A stretch of 64,000 bases of DNA, from contig NZ_BSEJ01000001.1 of assembly GCF_027921765.1 (NCBI RefSeq), positions 248,001 through 312,000 on the forward strand, given 5' to 3'. The notes below the pieces were generated by a model. It made no database searches. It was not told the DNA's origin and was given only the letters and a program-made list of their open reading frames with translations. The stretch's first letter is position 1. Each line of letters starts with the position of its first letter. Source of the stretch: Microbacterium barkeri. Its GTDB lineage: Bacteria > Actinomycetota > Actinomycetes > Actinomycetales > Microbacteriaceae. Both the position numbers and the translations under genes were made by a program. Shown piece after piece: positions 7,658 through 16,043 of the stretch.

Positions 7658-8776
7658 TCAGGCAGCGGCGGCCGTGAGAGAGCGGATGGTCTCGCTCCCC
7701 TCGGCGAGGACGCGGTAGACCCGCTCGTACCCCTCGGCCATCACCGGCAGATCGAACCGCGTCTCCGCATCGCGGCGGCAGGCCGCGGGATCGAGATCGC
7801 CCGCGCGCTGGATCGCCTGCGCGAGGGCGTCGAGGCCGTCGACGACGAACCCGGTCTCGCCGTGCCGGACGATCTCGGGCACGCTGCCGCGCGGCGTCGC
7901 GACGACGGGCGTGCCGCACGCGAGCGCTTCGGCCATCACCATGCCGAACGGCTCCTCCCACTGGATCGGGAAGACGAGGCAGGCGGCGCTCGCGAACAGC
8001 TCGCGCTTCACGCTCGCGTCCGCCTCGCCCACGTACTCGGCGTTTCGGCCCAGCAGGGGGCGCACGGCGTCGGCGAAGTACTCGCGCTCGGCGGTCTCGT
8101 TGAGCTTGCCGGCGAGCACGATGCGACGCCCCGCACGCCGCGCGGCCTCGATGGCGAGATGCGCCCCCTTGTCGGGGCTGAAGCGCCCGATCCAGAGCAC
8201 GTGATCCTCCTTGTGCGGGCGGAACGGAAAGCTCGGCACGTCGATCGCGTTGTGCACCGTCCCGACCCAGTTCAGATCAGGAGCCTGACGGCGCTGGGCG
8301 TCGGAGATCGCGACGAGGTCGACGCTCGACCCGAGCCGGCGGTAGTAGTCGCCGTTGTCCCCCGTCACCGGCCCATGCATCGTCACGAGCGTCGGGATGG
8401 CGCGCGAGCGGGCGAGCAGGGGCCCCGCCGCGGAGTTGTCGTGGACGATGTCGAGCTCGCGCTCGTCGAGCGAGCGCGCCGCCTCGGCCGCGAGCACGAC
8501 CTCGGGCATGACGCTCGACCCCAGCAGGTGCGAGGGCGGCTCGTCGTACACCCGCACGTGGCGCTGCGCGCGTGTGCGGCGCTCCCCCGAGGCGACGAGG
8601 GTCACCTCGTGTCCGCGGGTGACGAGCTGGTCCACGAGGGCCGCGACGACGGCCTCGGTTCCCCCGTAGCCGCGCGGCGGGAGCTCGAACCACGGCGGCG
8701 CGATCATCCCGATCCGCAGCGGGCGCGTGGCCACCTCGTCCTCCGGTGTGCCCTCTCGTTCGACGATCAGCGACAT
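7658..8776 (-). CDS. Glycosyltransferase family 4 protein
   Basis: The 372-residue product has the GT-B fold of GT4 retaining glycosyltransferases. The N-terminal acceptor half opens with IGMIAPPWFELPPRGYGGTE. The donor-binding half contains WIGRFSPDKGAHLAIEAARRAG, FPIQWEEPFGMVMAEALACGTPVVATPRGSVPEIV (the EPFGxxxxE motif) and GETGFVVDG. Donor and acceptor are unknown. It is divergently arranged with the debranching-enzyme-like gene at 8916, so the two share a promoter region, and a sugar-polymer role for both is an inference. Confidence 0.9.
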   Translation of the reverse strand: MSLIVEREGTPEDEVATRPLRIGMIAPPWFELPPRGYGGTEAVVAALVDQLVTRGHEVTLVASGERRTRAQRHVRVYDEPPSHLLGSSVMPEVVLAAEAARSLDERELDIVHDNSAAGPLLARSRAIPTLVTMHGPVTGDNGDYYRRLGSSVDLVAISDAQRRQAPDLNWVGTVHNAIDVPSFPFRPHKEDHVLWIGRFSPDKGAHLAIEAARRAGRRIVLAGKLNETAEREYFADAVRPLLGRNAEYVGEADASVKRELFASAACLVFPIQWEEPFGMVMAEALACGTPVVATPRGSVPEIVRHGETGFVVDGLDALAQAIQRAGDLDPAACRRDAETRFDLPVMAEGYERVYRVLAEGSETIRSLTAAAA

Positions 8777-8843
8777 GCGCGTACCTCCTCCTCCATCGGC
8801 GCTATCGCAAGGTGGGGTGAAGAGCTCGACGTTGAGCCGTCGC

Positions 8844-8873
8844 TTGTCAGGTTATTGAGAGGAAACCTACGAT
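8844..8873 (+). promoter_or_regulatory. Candidate σ70-type promoter for the debranching-enzyme-like gene
   Basis: TTGTCA at 8844-8849 and TACGAT at 8868-8873 are separated by 18 bases. They lie 43 bases before the GTG start at 8916. A short inverted repeat, AGGTT/AACCT, falls in the spacer and could be an operator. Confidence 0.4.
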
Positions 8874-8915
8874 TGCAAGTGAAGGTTTTCAGAGCGCCCG
8901 TCAGAGAGGAGCACC

Positions 8916-11087
8916 GTGACCGACATCGTGTCGTCCCCCGTCGAGACCGCAGACGACGTGGAGCCGCGGACCTCCCGGCTGCCCATCGACGACGATCGCA
9001 CCCGGCCCCGAGGACTCGGCACCGTGCAGCAGCCGCAGGCATCCGTGACCCTCGTCGAGGGATCGTCGTTCTGCGTCTCCCGCCCCGATGGCGACATCGT
9101 CCCTCGTCAGGCCGATGGCCTCTTCGTGCAGGACACCCGCGTGCTGTCTCAGTGGGAGCTGCGCATCGATGGCCATTCGGTCGAGCCTCTCGGGATCATC
9201 CCGGCAGAGCCCTTCGAGACGCGTTTCATCGGCCGCGTTCCGGCCCGCCCCGGCCACATCGAGCCGACGATCATCGTCGAGCGGCGCCGGCTCGTCGGCA
9301 GCGGCATGCGCGAGGACCTCGCGATCTCGAACTACGGGAGCGAGCCGGCGGGTCTCGACGTCGTCCTCCACGTCGACGCGGACTTCGCCGACCTCTTCCA
9401 GGTCAAGGAGCGCCGGGCCGAGCGGCCGGCGGGCGTGACGGGCGGGTTCGACCGGGACGGACTCCACTTCCGCCTGGAGGGCGAGGGGACGGCCCAGCGG
9501 GGCGTGCGCGTGTCGGCGCCCGGAGCGCAGGCCGCCTCGGGAGCGCTCGCCTTCCGCATCGTCGTCGAGCCGGGCGGCACGTGGCGGGGCAGCATCGAGG
9601 TTCGACCGGCCGTGGACGGCAGCGAGCTGGCCGCGTCCTTCCCGCTCGGCGACCCGGTGGAGGGCACGCAGCCGGCGCTGCGCATGCGCGGGTGGCACGA
9701 CGCGACACCCTCGATCTCGGTGGCGAACACGGTGCTGGCGGCCGCACTCGCGACAAGCGAGCGCGACCTCGGTGCGCTCCGCATCGTCGACCCGTCCCAT
9801 CCCGAGGACGAGGTCGTCGCGGCGGGAGCGCCGTGGTTCATGGCCCTCTTCGGCCGGGACTCTCTGCTCACCAGCGCGATGATGATGCCCTTCGCGCCGA
9901 GTCTCGCACTCGGGACCCTGCGCGCCCTCGCTCGGCTGCAGGGCGCGCGCGAGTCGGCGATGACGGAGGAGCAGCCCGGGCGCATCCTCCATGAGGTGCG
10001 GCTGGGAGCGGACCTGTCGCTCGCCCTCGGCGGCGATCGGGTCTATTACGGATCGATCGACTCGACCCCGCTCTTCGCGATGCTCGTCGGCCAGGCGCGG
10101 CGCTGGGGAGCTCCCCGCGAGGCCATCGAGGAGCTGTGGCCGCATGTCCGACGCGCCATCGCGTGGATCGACCGCTTCGGCGACCGCGACGGCGACGGGT
10201 TCGTCGAGTACCAGCGCAGCACCGACCGCGGGCTCGCGAACCAGGGATGGAAGGACAGCTCGGATGCCATCGCCCACCGCGACGGCACCGACGCGCAGGC
10301 GCCGATCGCGCTCGCCGAGGTCCAGGGCTACTGCTACGCGGCGCGGCTCGCGGCCGCCGAGATCGCGGAGACGCTGGGCGAGGCGGCGTACGCGGCCGAG
10401 CAGCGCTCGCGGGCCGCTGATCTGCAGGCGCGCTTCCACGAGGCGTTCTGGCTGCCCGACGAGGGCTTCTACGCGCTCGCGCTCGACGCGCGCAAGGAGC
10501 CTGTGCGCGTGCTCTCCTCGAACGTCGGGCACTGCCTCTGGACCGGCATCGTGCCCGACGAGGTCGCCGACCGGGTGATCGACCGCCTGCTGCAGCCCGA
10601 TCTCTTCACCGGCTTCGGCATCCGGACCCTCTCGTCGCGGTCGCGGCGATTCAACCCCGCGAGCTACCACAACGGGTCGGTCTGGCCGCATGACACCGTG
10701 CTCGCGGCCGCAGGCATGGCCCGGTACGGGCGCCGGGATGCCGCGGTCGAGGTCGCGACCGGTCTCCTCGATGCGCTCGAGGCGTTCGACGGGCGTCTCC
10801 CCGAGCTCTTCTGCGGCTTCGCGCGCGACGACAAGCCCCTGCCGGTCCCCTACCCGACGTCGTGCTCCCCGCAGGCGTGGGCCGCCGCGACGCCGTTCGA
10901 GATCCTCCGGATCTGCCTCGGGCTGGATGCCGACGTTCCCGAAGGCCGCCTCGACATCCGATCCGTGCCGCCCGCGATCGGCCGCGTGGAGATCACCGGC
11001 CTGCCGATCGGGCCGTGGCGGCTCGACCTCCGCGCAGATGAGACCCGCACCGAGGTCTCTGGACTGCCTGAAGGGATGGGGACATGA
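8916..11087 (+). CDS. Glycogen debranching/amylo-α-1,6-glucosidase-like protein
   Basis: The 723-residue protein has an N-terminal debranching-type β domain (about residues 45-240), with DIVPRQADGLFVQDTRVLS and the RRLVGSGMREDLAISNYG strand. A C-terminal (α/α)6 glycosidase domain contains APWFMALFGRDSLLTSAMMM, EEQPGRILHEVR, NQGWKDSSDA and SYHNGSVWPHDT. These are hallmarks of the amylo-α-1,6-glucosidase group often annotated as glycogen debranching N-terminal domain proteins. It may act on α-glucan or a related compatible-solute glycan. The GTG start at 8916 follows AGAGAGGAG. It overlaps the MerR gene by ATGA, so the two are translationally coupled. Confidence 0.88.
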   Translation: MTDIVSSPVETADDVEPRTSRLPIDDDRTRPRGLGTVQQPQASVTLVEGSSFCVSRPDGDIVPRQADGLFVQDTRVLSQWELRIDGHSVEPLGIIPAEPFETRFIGRVPARPGHIEPTIIVERRRLVGSGMREDLAISNYGSEPAGLDVVLHVDADFADLFQVKERRAERPAGVTGGFDRDGLHFRLEGEGTAQRGVRVSAPGAQAASGALAFRIVVEPGGTWRGSIEVRPAVDGSELAASFPLGDPVEGTQPALRMRGWHDATPSISVANTVLAAALATSERDLGALRIVDPSHPEDEVVAAGAPWFMALFGRDSLLTSAMMMPFAPSLALGTLRALARLQGARESAMTEEQPGRILHEVRLGADLSLALGGDRVYYGSIDSTPLFAMLVGQARRWGAPREAIEELWPHVRRAIAWIDRFGDRDGDGFVEYQRSTDRGLANQGWKDSSDAIAHRDGTDAQAPIALAEVQGYCYAARLAAAEIAETLGEAAYAAEQRSRAADLQARFHEAFWLPDEGFYALALDARKEPVRVLSSNVGHCLWTGIVPDEVADRVIDRLLQPDLFTGFGIRTLSSRSRRFNPASYHNGSVWPHDTVLAAAGMARYGRRDAAVEVATGLLDALEAFDGRLPELFCGFARDDKPLPVPYPTSCSPQAWAAATPFEILRICLGLDADVPEGRLDIRSVPPAIGRVEITGLPIGPWRLDLRADETRTEVSGLPEGMGT

Positions 11088-11419
11088 GCGATGACGCCGA
11101 GACGAGCGACGGGGAGCCTGCGTCGCCCCTGGACGACCAGACCGCGCCGTTCTACACGATCGGGCAGGTCTCGTCGCTGCTCGGGATGCCGCAGGCTGCG
11201 CTGCGTCGCCTCGACGACCAGGACATCGTCTCGCCCGAGCGCTCCGAGGGCGGCCAGCGCCGGTACTCGCGGAACGAGGTCGATCGACTGCGCGAGGTGG
11301 CGACGCTGACGGAGGAGGGTGTCACCCTGCCCGGCGTGCGGAAGGTGCTCGCCCTCCGGCGCCGCGTCGAGGCCCTCGAAGAGGAGATCGCCGACCTCCG
11401 CGCGCGCCGGCCGGAGTGA
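11084..11419 (+). CDS. MerR family regulator, HspR-like
   Basis: The 111-residue protein has a MerR winged HTH: FYTIGQVSSLLGMPQAALRRLDDQDIVSPERSEGGQRRYS, then VDRLREVATLTEEGVTLPGVRKVL and a short coiled coil. The EGVTLPGVRKVL helix and overall length resemble HspR, the repressor of dnaK operons. No dnaK-grpE-dnaJ genes are in the window. Instead the start overlaps the end of the debranching-enzyme-like gene as ATGA. It may control that gene or respond to carbon or stress state. The last 98 bases overlap the converging acyltransferase frame. Confidence 0.82.
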   Translation: MSDDAETSDGEPASPLDDQTAPFYTIGQVSSLLGMPQAALRRLDDQDIVSPERSEGGQRRYSRNEVDRLREVATLTEEGVTLPGVRKVLALRRRVEALEEEIADLRARRPE

Positions 11420-12710
11420 GGCCTCGGGGCAGGATCGGGCCGGCCGCCGACAGCCGCACGGCGAGCGCGGCGAGGAGCGCGGAGAGGACGGCCGTCGCGG
11501 GGCCGAGCCCGAGCGCGAGCACCGCGGCCACCGCGGCCGCCCCCGTGAGGGTCGCGAGGGCCGCGCGCCCTGCCTGCTCGGTGACCGGCTCCGCACCCGA
11601 GCGCGCGTGCCGCGTCTCGAAGCGGCTCGCGGCCCAGGCCCCCGCGCCCACGACGACCGCGCCGAGCACGAGCCACGCCGGGCGGTCCAGCCACCATGCG
11701 GGAGATGCGGGCGCCGGAAGGTCGGCGCCGGTGACGAGGGCGCTCCCCGCGACGGCTCCCGCGAGCGCCACGAGCGCCGGCATGTGCCACAGGTAGACGG
11801 TCATCGCGCGACCGCCGATCGCATCCACCGCTCGTGCGATCGGCGGCCGCCCTGCCCATCGGCGCAGAGCCGGGCGCGAGAGCGTGAACAGGGTGACCTG
11901 CGCGAAGGCGAACAGAGCGAGCGCGACCGTCGGCGGATTGAGGTTCACGTACATGTCCGCCGCGTAGGCGCCCGACACGACGAGGACGAGGAGGACGCCG
12001 ACGGTGCCCGCGGCCATCCGCCAGCGCACGCGCGCCGCGATCGCGTCAGCGCGGCCATCCTCGATCCAGAAGCCGAGCTGCTGCACCGTGAGCCACACGG
12101 AGGCGAGACCGAGCAGGCCGAGAGCCTCGACGCCGCTCGTCATCCGGAGGACGTCGCCGGCGACCACGGCCGCGGCGAGCACGGCGAGCGTGACGACGGG
12201 AGCGCGATCATGCGCGGCGACCAGCGCGGGCACGAGCGCCTGCGCGAAGACGAACACCCCGAGGAACCACAGCGGCTGCGACATCCGGAATCCCGCGACC
12301 GCGACGAGATCGCCCGGGACCCCCGCGACGAGCAGCGCCGAGAGGCCCGCCGCCAGGACGAGCATGACGAGCGGGAGGGGCCGCAGGAGACGCCGCACGC
12401 GGGTGGCGGCGAACGCCGCACGGGAGGCCCCGCGAGCGCGCGAGCGTCGGAACGAGCGGGCAGCGGTGAATCCCCCCGCCGCGAAGAACAGGGGCATCAC
12501 CTGCACGAGCCAGCTCCAGGGAGCGAACCCGTCGATGTCGAGCGCGTTCGAGAACACGGGGCGACCGTCCTGCACGTCGATGCCGACCATCGTGGCGTGC
12601 AGGAGCACGACGACGACGAGGGCGCCCGCGCGGGCGAGATCGATGCTGCGGTCCCGATCGGGACCGTGAAGCGGTGGGGCGGATGGTGCGGTGGCGGCAG
12701 GCGCGGACAT
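11322..12710 (-). CDS. Acyltransferase family membrane protein (OafA/YrhL type)
   Basis: The 462-residue protein starts at ATG 12710 behind GAGGAGA. It carries the acyltransferase-3 pattern: RDRSIDLARAGALVVVVLLHA near the N-terminus (usually RxxxxDxxRxxA...H), LFFAAGGFTAARSFRRSR, and about ten to eleven membrane segments including MTVYLWHMPALV. Such enzymes transfer acyl groups to sugars or lipids at the cell surface. The C-terminal 30 or so residues are rich in Arg and Gly and are encoded opposite the MerR coiled coil. That overlap is unusually long, so the true stop or a sequence error deserves a check. Confidence 0.82.
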   Translation of the reverse strand: MSAPAATAPSAPPLHGPDRDRSIDLARAGALVVVVLLHATMVGIDVQDGRPVFSNALDIDGFAPWSWLVQVMPLFFAAGGFTAARSFRRSRARGASRAAFAATRVRRLLRPLPLVMLVLAAGLSALLVAGVPGDLVAVAGFRMSQPLWFLGVFVFAQALVPALVAAHDRAPVVTLAVLAAAVVAGDVLRMTSGVEALGLLGLASVWLTVQQLGFWIEDGRADAIAARVRWRMAAGTVGVLLVLVVSGAYAADMYVNLNPPTVALALFAFAQVTLFTLSRPALRRWAGRPPIARAVDAIGGRAMTVYLWHMPALVALAGAVAGSALVTGADLPAPASPAWWLDRPAWLVLGAVVVGAGAWAASRFETRHARSGAEPVTEQAGRAALATLTGAAAVAAVLALGLGPATAVLSALLAALAVRLSAAGPILPRGLTPAGARGGRRSPLRGPRRGAGGRAPSARRAG

Positions 12711-12827
12711 GCGGGTCTCCTCGACGGTCGGTGTCGGGGAACCGTACGGAGGCGACCGCGCCCAGCGGATCACCCCGGGGGTCGATCTGCGCGGCGGCGC
12801 TGCCCTCCCTCGGGGTGAGCGCGGGCG

Positions 12828-13496
12828 TCAGGCCGGGGTGACAAGCCCCGCGTCGTAGGCGAAGATGACCGCGTGCACGCGGTCCCGCGCGCCGAGCTTC
12901 TGGAGGACCCTCCGCACGTGCGTCTTCACGGTCTGCTCGGCGATGAAGAGCGCGCTCGCGATCTCGCCGTTCGACAGACCGCGGCCCATGAGCGTGAGCA
13001 CCTCGCGCTCCCGCTCCGTGAGCCCGGCGAGGTCGAGCCGTGCGCGCGTGGGCGGGGCGGGTCGCCGGGTGACGACGTCCTCGATGAGCCGTCGCGTGAT
13101 GCTCGGCGCGAGCAGTGCATCGCCAGCGGCGACAACGCGCACCGCCTGGACGAGCTCGTCCGGCCGAGCGTCCTTGAGGAGGAATCCGCTCGCCCCCGCG
13201 CTCAGCGCGTCATAGACGTACTCGTCGATGTCGAACGTCGTGAGCATGATGACGCGCGGCGGCGATGGCCGCGGGTGCCGCGGCTGCAGGATCGCGCGCG
13301 TCGCCTCGATCCCGTTCTGCACGGGCATCCGCACGTCCATGAGGACGATGTCGGGGTGCGTCTCGTTGACGAGCCGAACGGCCTCCTCGCCGTCCCCGGC
13401 CTGGCCGACGACGCGGAAGTCGGGCTGAGCGGCGAGGATCGCCGCGAATCCTGCGCGCACCATGGCCTGGTCGTCGACGACCGCGATCGTGATCAT
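12828..13496 (-). CDS. Response regulator, NarL/LuxR type
   Basis: The 222-residue protein has a receiver domain with the acidic pair in VVDDQAMVRAGF, phospho-acceptor Asp in VLMDVRMPVQNG, and the Lys in FLLKDARPDEL. A LuxR-type HTH follows (LTEREREVLTLMGRGLSNGEIA, then EQTVKTHVRRVLQKLG). Its ATG overlaps the stop of the histidine kinase gene as ATGA, so they form a co-translated two-component pair. The signal and regulon are unknown. A loose 8-bp inverted repeat (12770-12777 with 12811-12818) downstream could terminate the transcript. Confidence 0.92.
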   Translation of the reverse strand: MITIAVVDDQAMVRAGFAAILAAQPDFRVVGQAGDGEEAVRLVNETHPDIVLMDVRMPVQNGIEATRAILQPRHPRPSPPRVIMLTTFDIDEYVYDALSAGASGFLLKDARPDELVQAVRVVAAGDALLAPSITRRLIEDVVTRRPAPPTRARLDLAGLTEREREVLTLMGRGLSNGEIASALFIAEQTVKTHVRRVLQKLGARDRVHAVIFAYDAGLVTPA

Positions 13497-14671
13497 GCCT
13501 CGCCCCTCTCGCCCGCGACGTCGACAGGGAGCTCCGCGTGCACGCGGAAGCCGCCCTCTGCCGTGGGGCGGGCGTCGACCGTGCCGCCGACCAGCGCGGC
13601 GCGCTCCCGCATCCCCCGGAGCCCGAGGCCGGCGCCTGGAGACGCCTCGACCGCGGCGGCCGGCCGCGAGTTCTCGACCTCGATCACGAGCATGCCGCCA
13701 TCCTCCCGCACCGTCACCGTGGTCGCGCTCCCCGGTGCGTGGCGGAGCGCGTTGCTCAGCGCCTCCTGCACGATCCGGTAGGCCGCGAGCTGCAGCGAGG
13801 CGGGCAGGTCGTCGGCGTGCGCGTCGCTGCGCAGCGTGACCGCCGCGCCGGCGTCGACCGCGTCGCGCGCGAGTGCGGGGATGTCGGCGAGGCCCGCGAC
13901 GGGCGCGAGAGCCGCCTGCTCGTCGCCTGAGCGCAGCACGCCGAGCAGACGGCGCATCTCGCCGAGGGAGCGGCGTGCGGCACCGCCGATCTCCTCGAAC
14001 TCCGCCGCGGCCGCGTCGTCGAGCTCGGGGAGCCGGAAGCGCGCGGTCGCGGCCTGCACCTGGATGAGCGACAGGCCGTGCGCGACGACATCGTGCAGCT
14101 CGCGTGCGATCCGCTGACGCTCCTCGACCTGAACGCGCGCGGCGTGCTCGTCCTCGGCGATCGCGCGCTCGCGGGCGAGGGCGGCGCCGAGCGCGCGTCG
14201 CTCGCCGAGCAGGGCGGCGACGCCCAGTGCCACGGCCCCGATCGAGAGCGCCACGATCGCGTTCGCCGGCACCGCGTCACCGCGCGCCGTGAGCACGTGC
14301 GACGACACGAGCGCCCCGGGGAGCACCAGCGCCCAGACGCCCGTGCGCCAGCCTCGGCGGAGAGCCACGAGCCCGCACAGCAGCGCGAACCCGATGATGC
14401 CCGTGACCGACCAGGGCCACGGCACGCCGACCGGGGGCGCCCACAGGGCGAGTGCCGCGGACGCGCCAGTGAACGCGACGATGGCCGGCCAGGGCGCGAC
14501 CGGCGCCACCGCGATCGCGCCGGCCTGCAGGAGGGCGAGTGCGAGCGCCCAGCCCGGCGGGACGCCGTGCACGGCGGCCTCGAACGGCGCGCCGACGGCC
14601 GCGAGAGCGGCGCTCGCGAACCCGATGGCGACCCACCAGGCAGGCGAGAGCCCCCGCGCGCTGTCGGTCAC
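13493..14671 (-). CDS. Sensor histidine kinase (HisKA_3/NarX type)
   Basis: The 392-residue protein begins at GTG 14671, overlapping the SDR stop by 4 bases. The N-terminal half has five to six membrane segments. A HisKA_3 dimerisation helix with the phospho-acceptor His is in RIARELHDVVAHGLSLIQVQ. The HATPase_c domain shows QEALSNALRHAPG (N box) and GAGLGLRGMRERAALVGG (G boxes). No large extracytoplasmic sensor domain is present, so the signal is likely sensed within the membrane. It phosphorylates the response regulator encoded immediately downstream. Confidence 0.92.
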   Translation of the reverse strand: MTDSARGLSPAWWVAIGFASAALAAVGAPFEAAVHGVPPGWALALALLQAGAIAVAPVAPWPAIVAFTGASAALALWAPPVGVPWPWSVTGIIGFALLCGLVALRRGWRTGVWALVLPGALVSSHVLTARGDAVPANAIVALSIGAVALGVAALLGERRALGAALARERAIAEDEHAARVQVEERQRIARELHDVVAHGLSLIQVQAATARFRLPELDDAAAAEFEEIGGAARRSLGEMRRLLGVLRSGDEQAALAPVAGLADIPALARDAVDAGAAVTLRSDAHADDLPASLQLAAYRIVQEALSNALRHAPGSATTVTVREDGGMLVIEVENSRPAAAVEASPGAGLGLRGMRERAALVGGTVDARPTAEGGFRVHAELPVDVAGERGEA

Positions 14672-15435
14672 TCCGTGCCGCGGAACCCGCTGATGTCGCC
14701 GACGATGCGCTCGTTGTCCGCGGGGATCGGGTCGACGATCGCCTGCGCGATCTCGGCGGCGAACTCCGAGACGTTGTAGAGGCGACCCGCCTCCTCGCGC
14801 CGCGCCGCGATCGCGCCGGGGTTCACGCGCTCCAGGAGCGTCGCGGTGATCGTGCCCTCGATCATGTCGCCCGAGACCACGACGAAGTCGACGCCCTTCT
14901 CGGTGAGGGCGGGGATGCGCTCGCGCAGCGCGTCCTCGCCCGCGCGCTTCGACAGGGCCACGGGCGCGTACGCGTCCATCGTGGGCGTCGTGCGGATGAA
15001 GTGCGCCTGGTGGCTCGTGACGAACACGACGCGTCCGCCCGCGGGGATGATCGGCAGCGCGGTCTCGAGGACGTTCACCTGGGCATCGCGGTTGAGTCGG
15101 AGCGCGTAGTCCTCGCCGACGCCCGTCTCCATGCCGCCCGAGGCGTTGAGCACGAGCACGTCGAGCGACCCGAACTCCTCCTTGACCGCGTCGATCATCG
15201 CCGAGACCGAGCCCGGGTCGGTCAGGTCCGCGCCGACGACGAGCGCCTTGACGCCGAGCTCGCGCACCTCGGCGGCGAGCTTCTCGGCGCGGGGGGCCTT
15301 GTTGCGGAAGTTGATGACGACGTTCGCCCCCGCCTGCGCCGCGTAGCGCACGGTGTCGGCGCCGATCCCTCGTGACGACCCCGTCACGAGGACGGTCTTG
15401 CCGGCGAGGGACTGCGGTGCGAGAGGCTGCGACAC
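14668..15435 (-). CDS. SDR family oxidoreductase
   Basis: The 255-residue product has the Rossmann-fold dinucleotide motif TVLVTGSSRGIG (TGxxxGxG) near residue 15 and VLVLNASGG (NAG-like). A candidate active-site YAPVALSKRAGEDALRE resembles YxxxK, but the spacing is YxxxxxSK (Y-A-P-V-A-L-S-K), so the catalytic Tyr-Lys spacing is altered. The GTG start at 15435 follows a GGAG. Its stop overlaps the histidine kinase start as GTGA. The substrate is unknown and the catalytic motif should be checked by alignment. Confidence 0.82.
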   Translation of the reverse strand: MSQPLAPQSLAGKTVLVTGSSRGIGADTVRYAAQAGANVVINFRNKAPRAEKLAAEVRELGVKALVVGADLTDPGSVSAMIDAVKEEFGSLDVLVLNASGGMETGVGEDYALRLNRDAQVNVLETALPIIPAGGRVVFVTSHQAHFIRTTPTMDAYAPVALSKRAGEDALRERIPALTEKGVDFVVVSGDMIEGTITATLLERVNPGAIAARREEAGRLYNVSEFAAEIAQAIVDPIPADNERIVGDISGFRGTE

Positions 15436-15580
15436 GAGGACTCCGAGAGCGTGGGGACGGGAACCGTCCGACCCTACCAAGTGCGGTCTGCGCGCGGGAA
15501 TCGCAACGCGATATCCCGGGCGGATCAGACGTCGCGCGTGCGTGATAGGTTCCGAGCAGAGCCCGCCCCGAGGAGGTCCC

Positions 15581-16042
15581 ATGGAAGCGATCGAGCAGTT
15601 CGCCTGGATCGGATGGCTGGCGCTCATCGCGATCTTCCTCGCGGTCGAGATGGTCTCGGGCGAGCTCACGTTCCTCATGCTCGGCCTCGGCGGCGTGTTC
15701 GGCCTCGGATCGGGGCTTCTGGGCGCGCCGCTGTGGCTCCAGGTGATCGTCGCGGCCGCCGCGGCCGTCGCCCTGCTCGTCTTCGTGCGCCCGCCGCTTC
15801 TGCGGCGCCTGCGCCGCGGCGCCGACCCGAAGGCGTTCAACGTCGACGCCCTCGTGGGGCTGTCCGGCGTCGTGACCGAGACGGTCACCGCGATGTCGGG
15901 CCGCGTCAAGCTCGTCAACGGCGACTCGTGGTCCGCGCGCGTGCGCGGCGACCGGTCGCTGGCCCCGCAGACCCCGATCACCGTCGAGTCCATCCAGGGC
16001 GCGACCGCGTTCGTCACGACCCGCACGCCCGAGGAGAGCTGA
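15581..16042 (+). CDS. NfeD family membrane protein
   Basis: The 153-residue protein starts at ATG 15581 behind a strong GAGGAGGT site. The N-terminal third has two to three membrane segments (AWIGWLALIAIFLAVEM, then LTFLMLGLGGVFGLGSG and WLQVIVAAAAAVALLVF). The C-terminus is a small OB-fold domain (ALVGLSGVVTET, GRVKLVNGDSWSAR). NfeD proteins partner with SPFH/flotillin-type proteins in membrane microdomains. The SPFH gene begins 1 base after this stop, as expected. Confidence 0.9.
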   Translation: MEAIEQFAWIGWLALIAIFLAVEMVSGELTFLMLGLGGVFGLGSGLLGAPLWLQVIVAAAAAVALLVFVRPPLLRRLRRGADPKAFNVDALVGLSGVVTETVTAMSGRVKLVNGDSWSARVRGDRSLAPQTPITVESIQGATAFVTTRTPEES

Positions 16043-16043
16043 A

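Noticed and set aside
12770..12818. TCACCCCG/CGGGGTGA inverted repeat as a terminator after the response regulator
   Set aside because: The loop is 33 bases and there is no T-run. It is noted only as a possibility.
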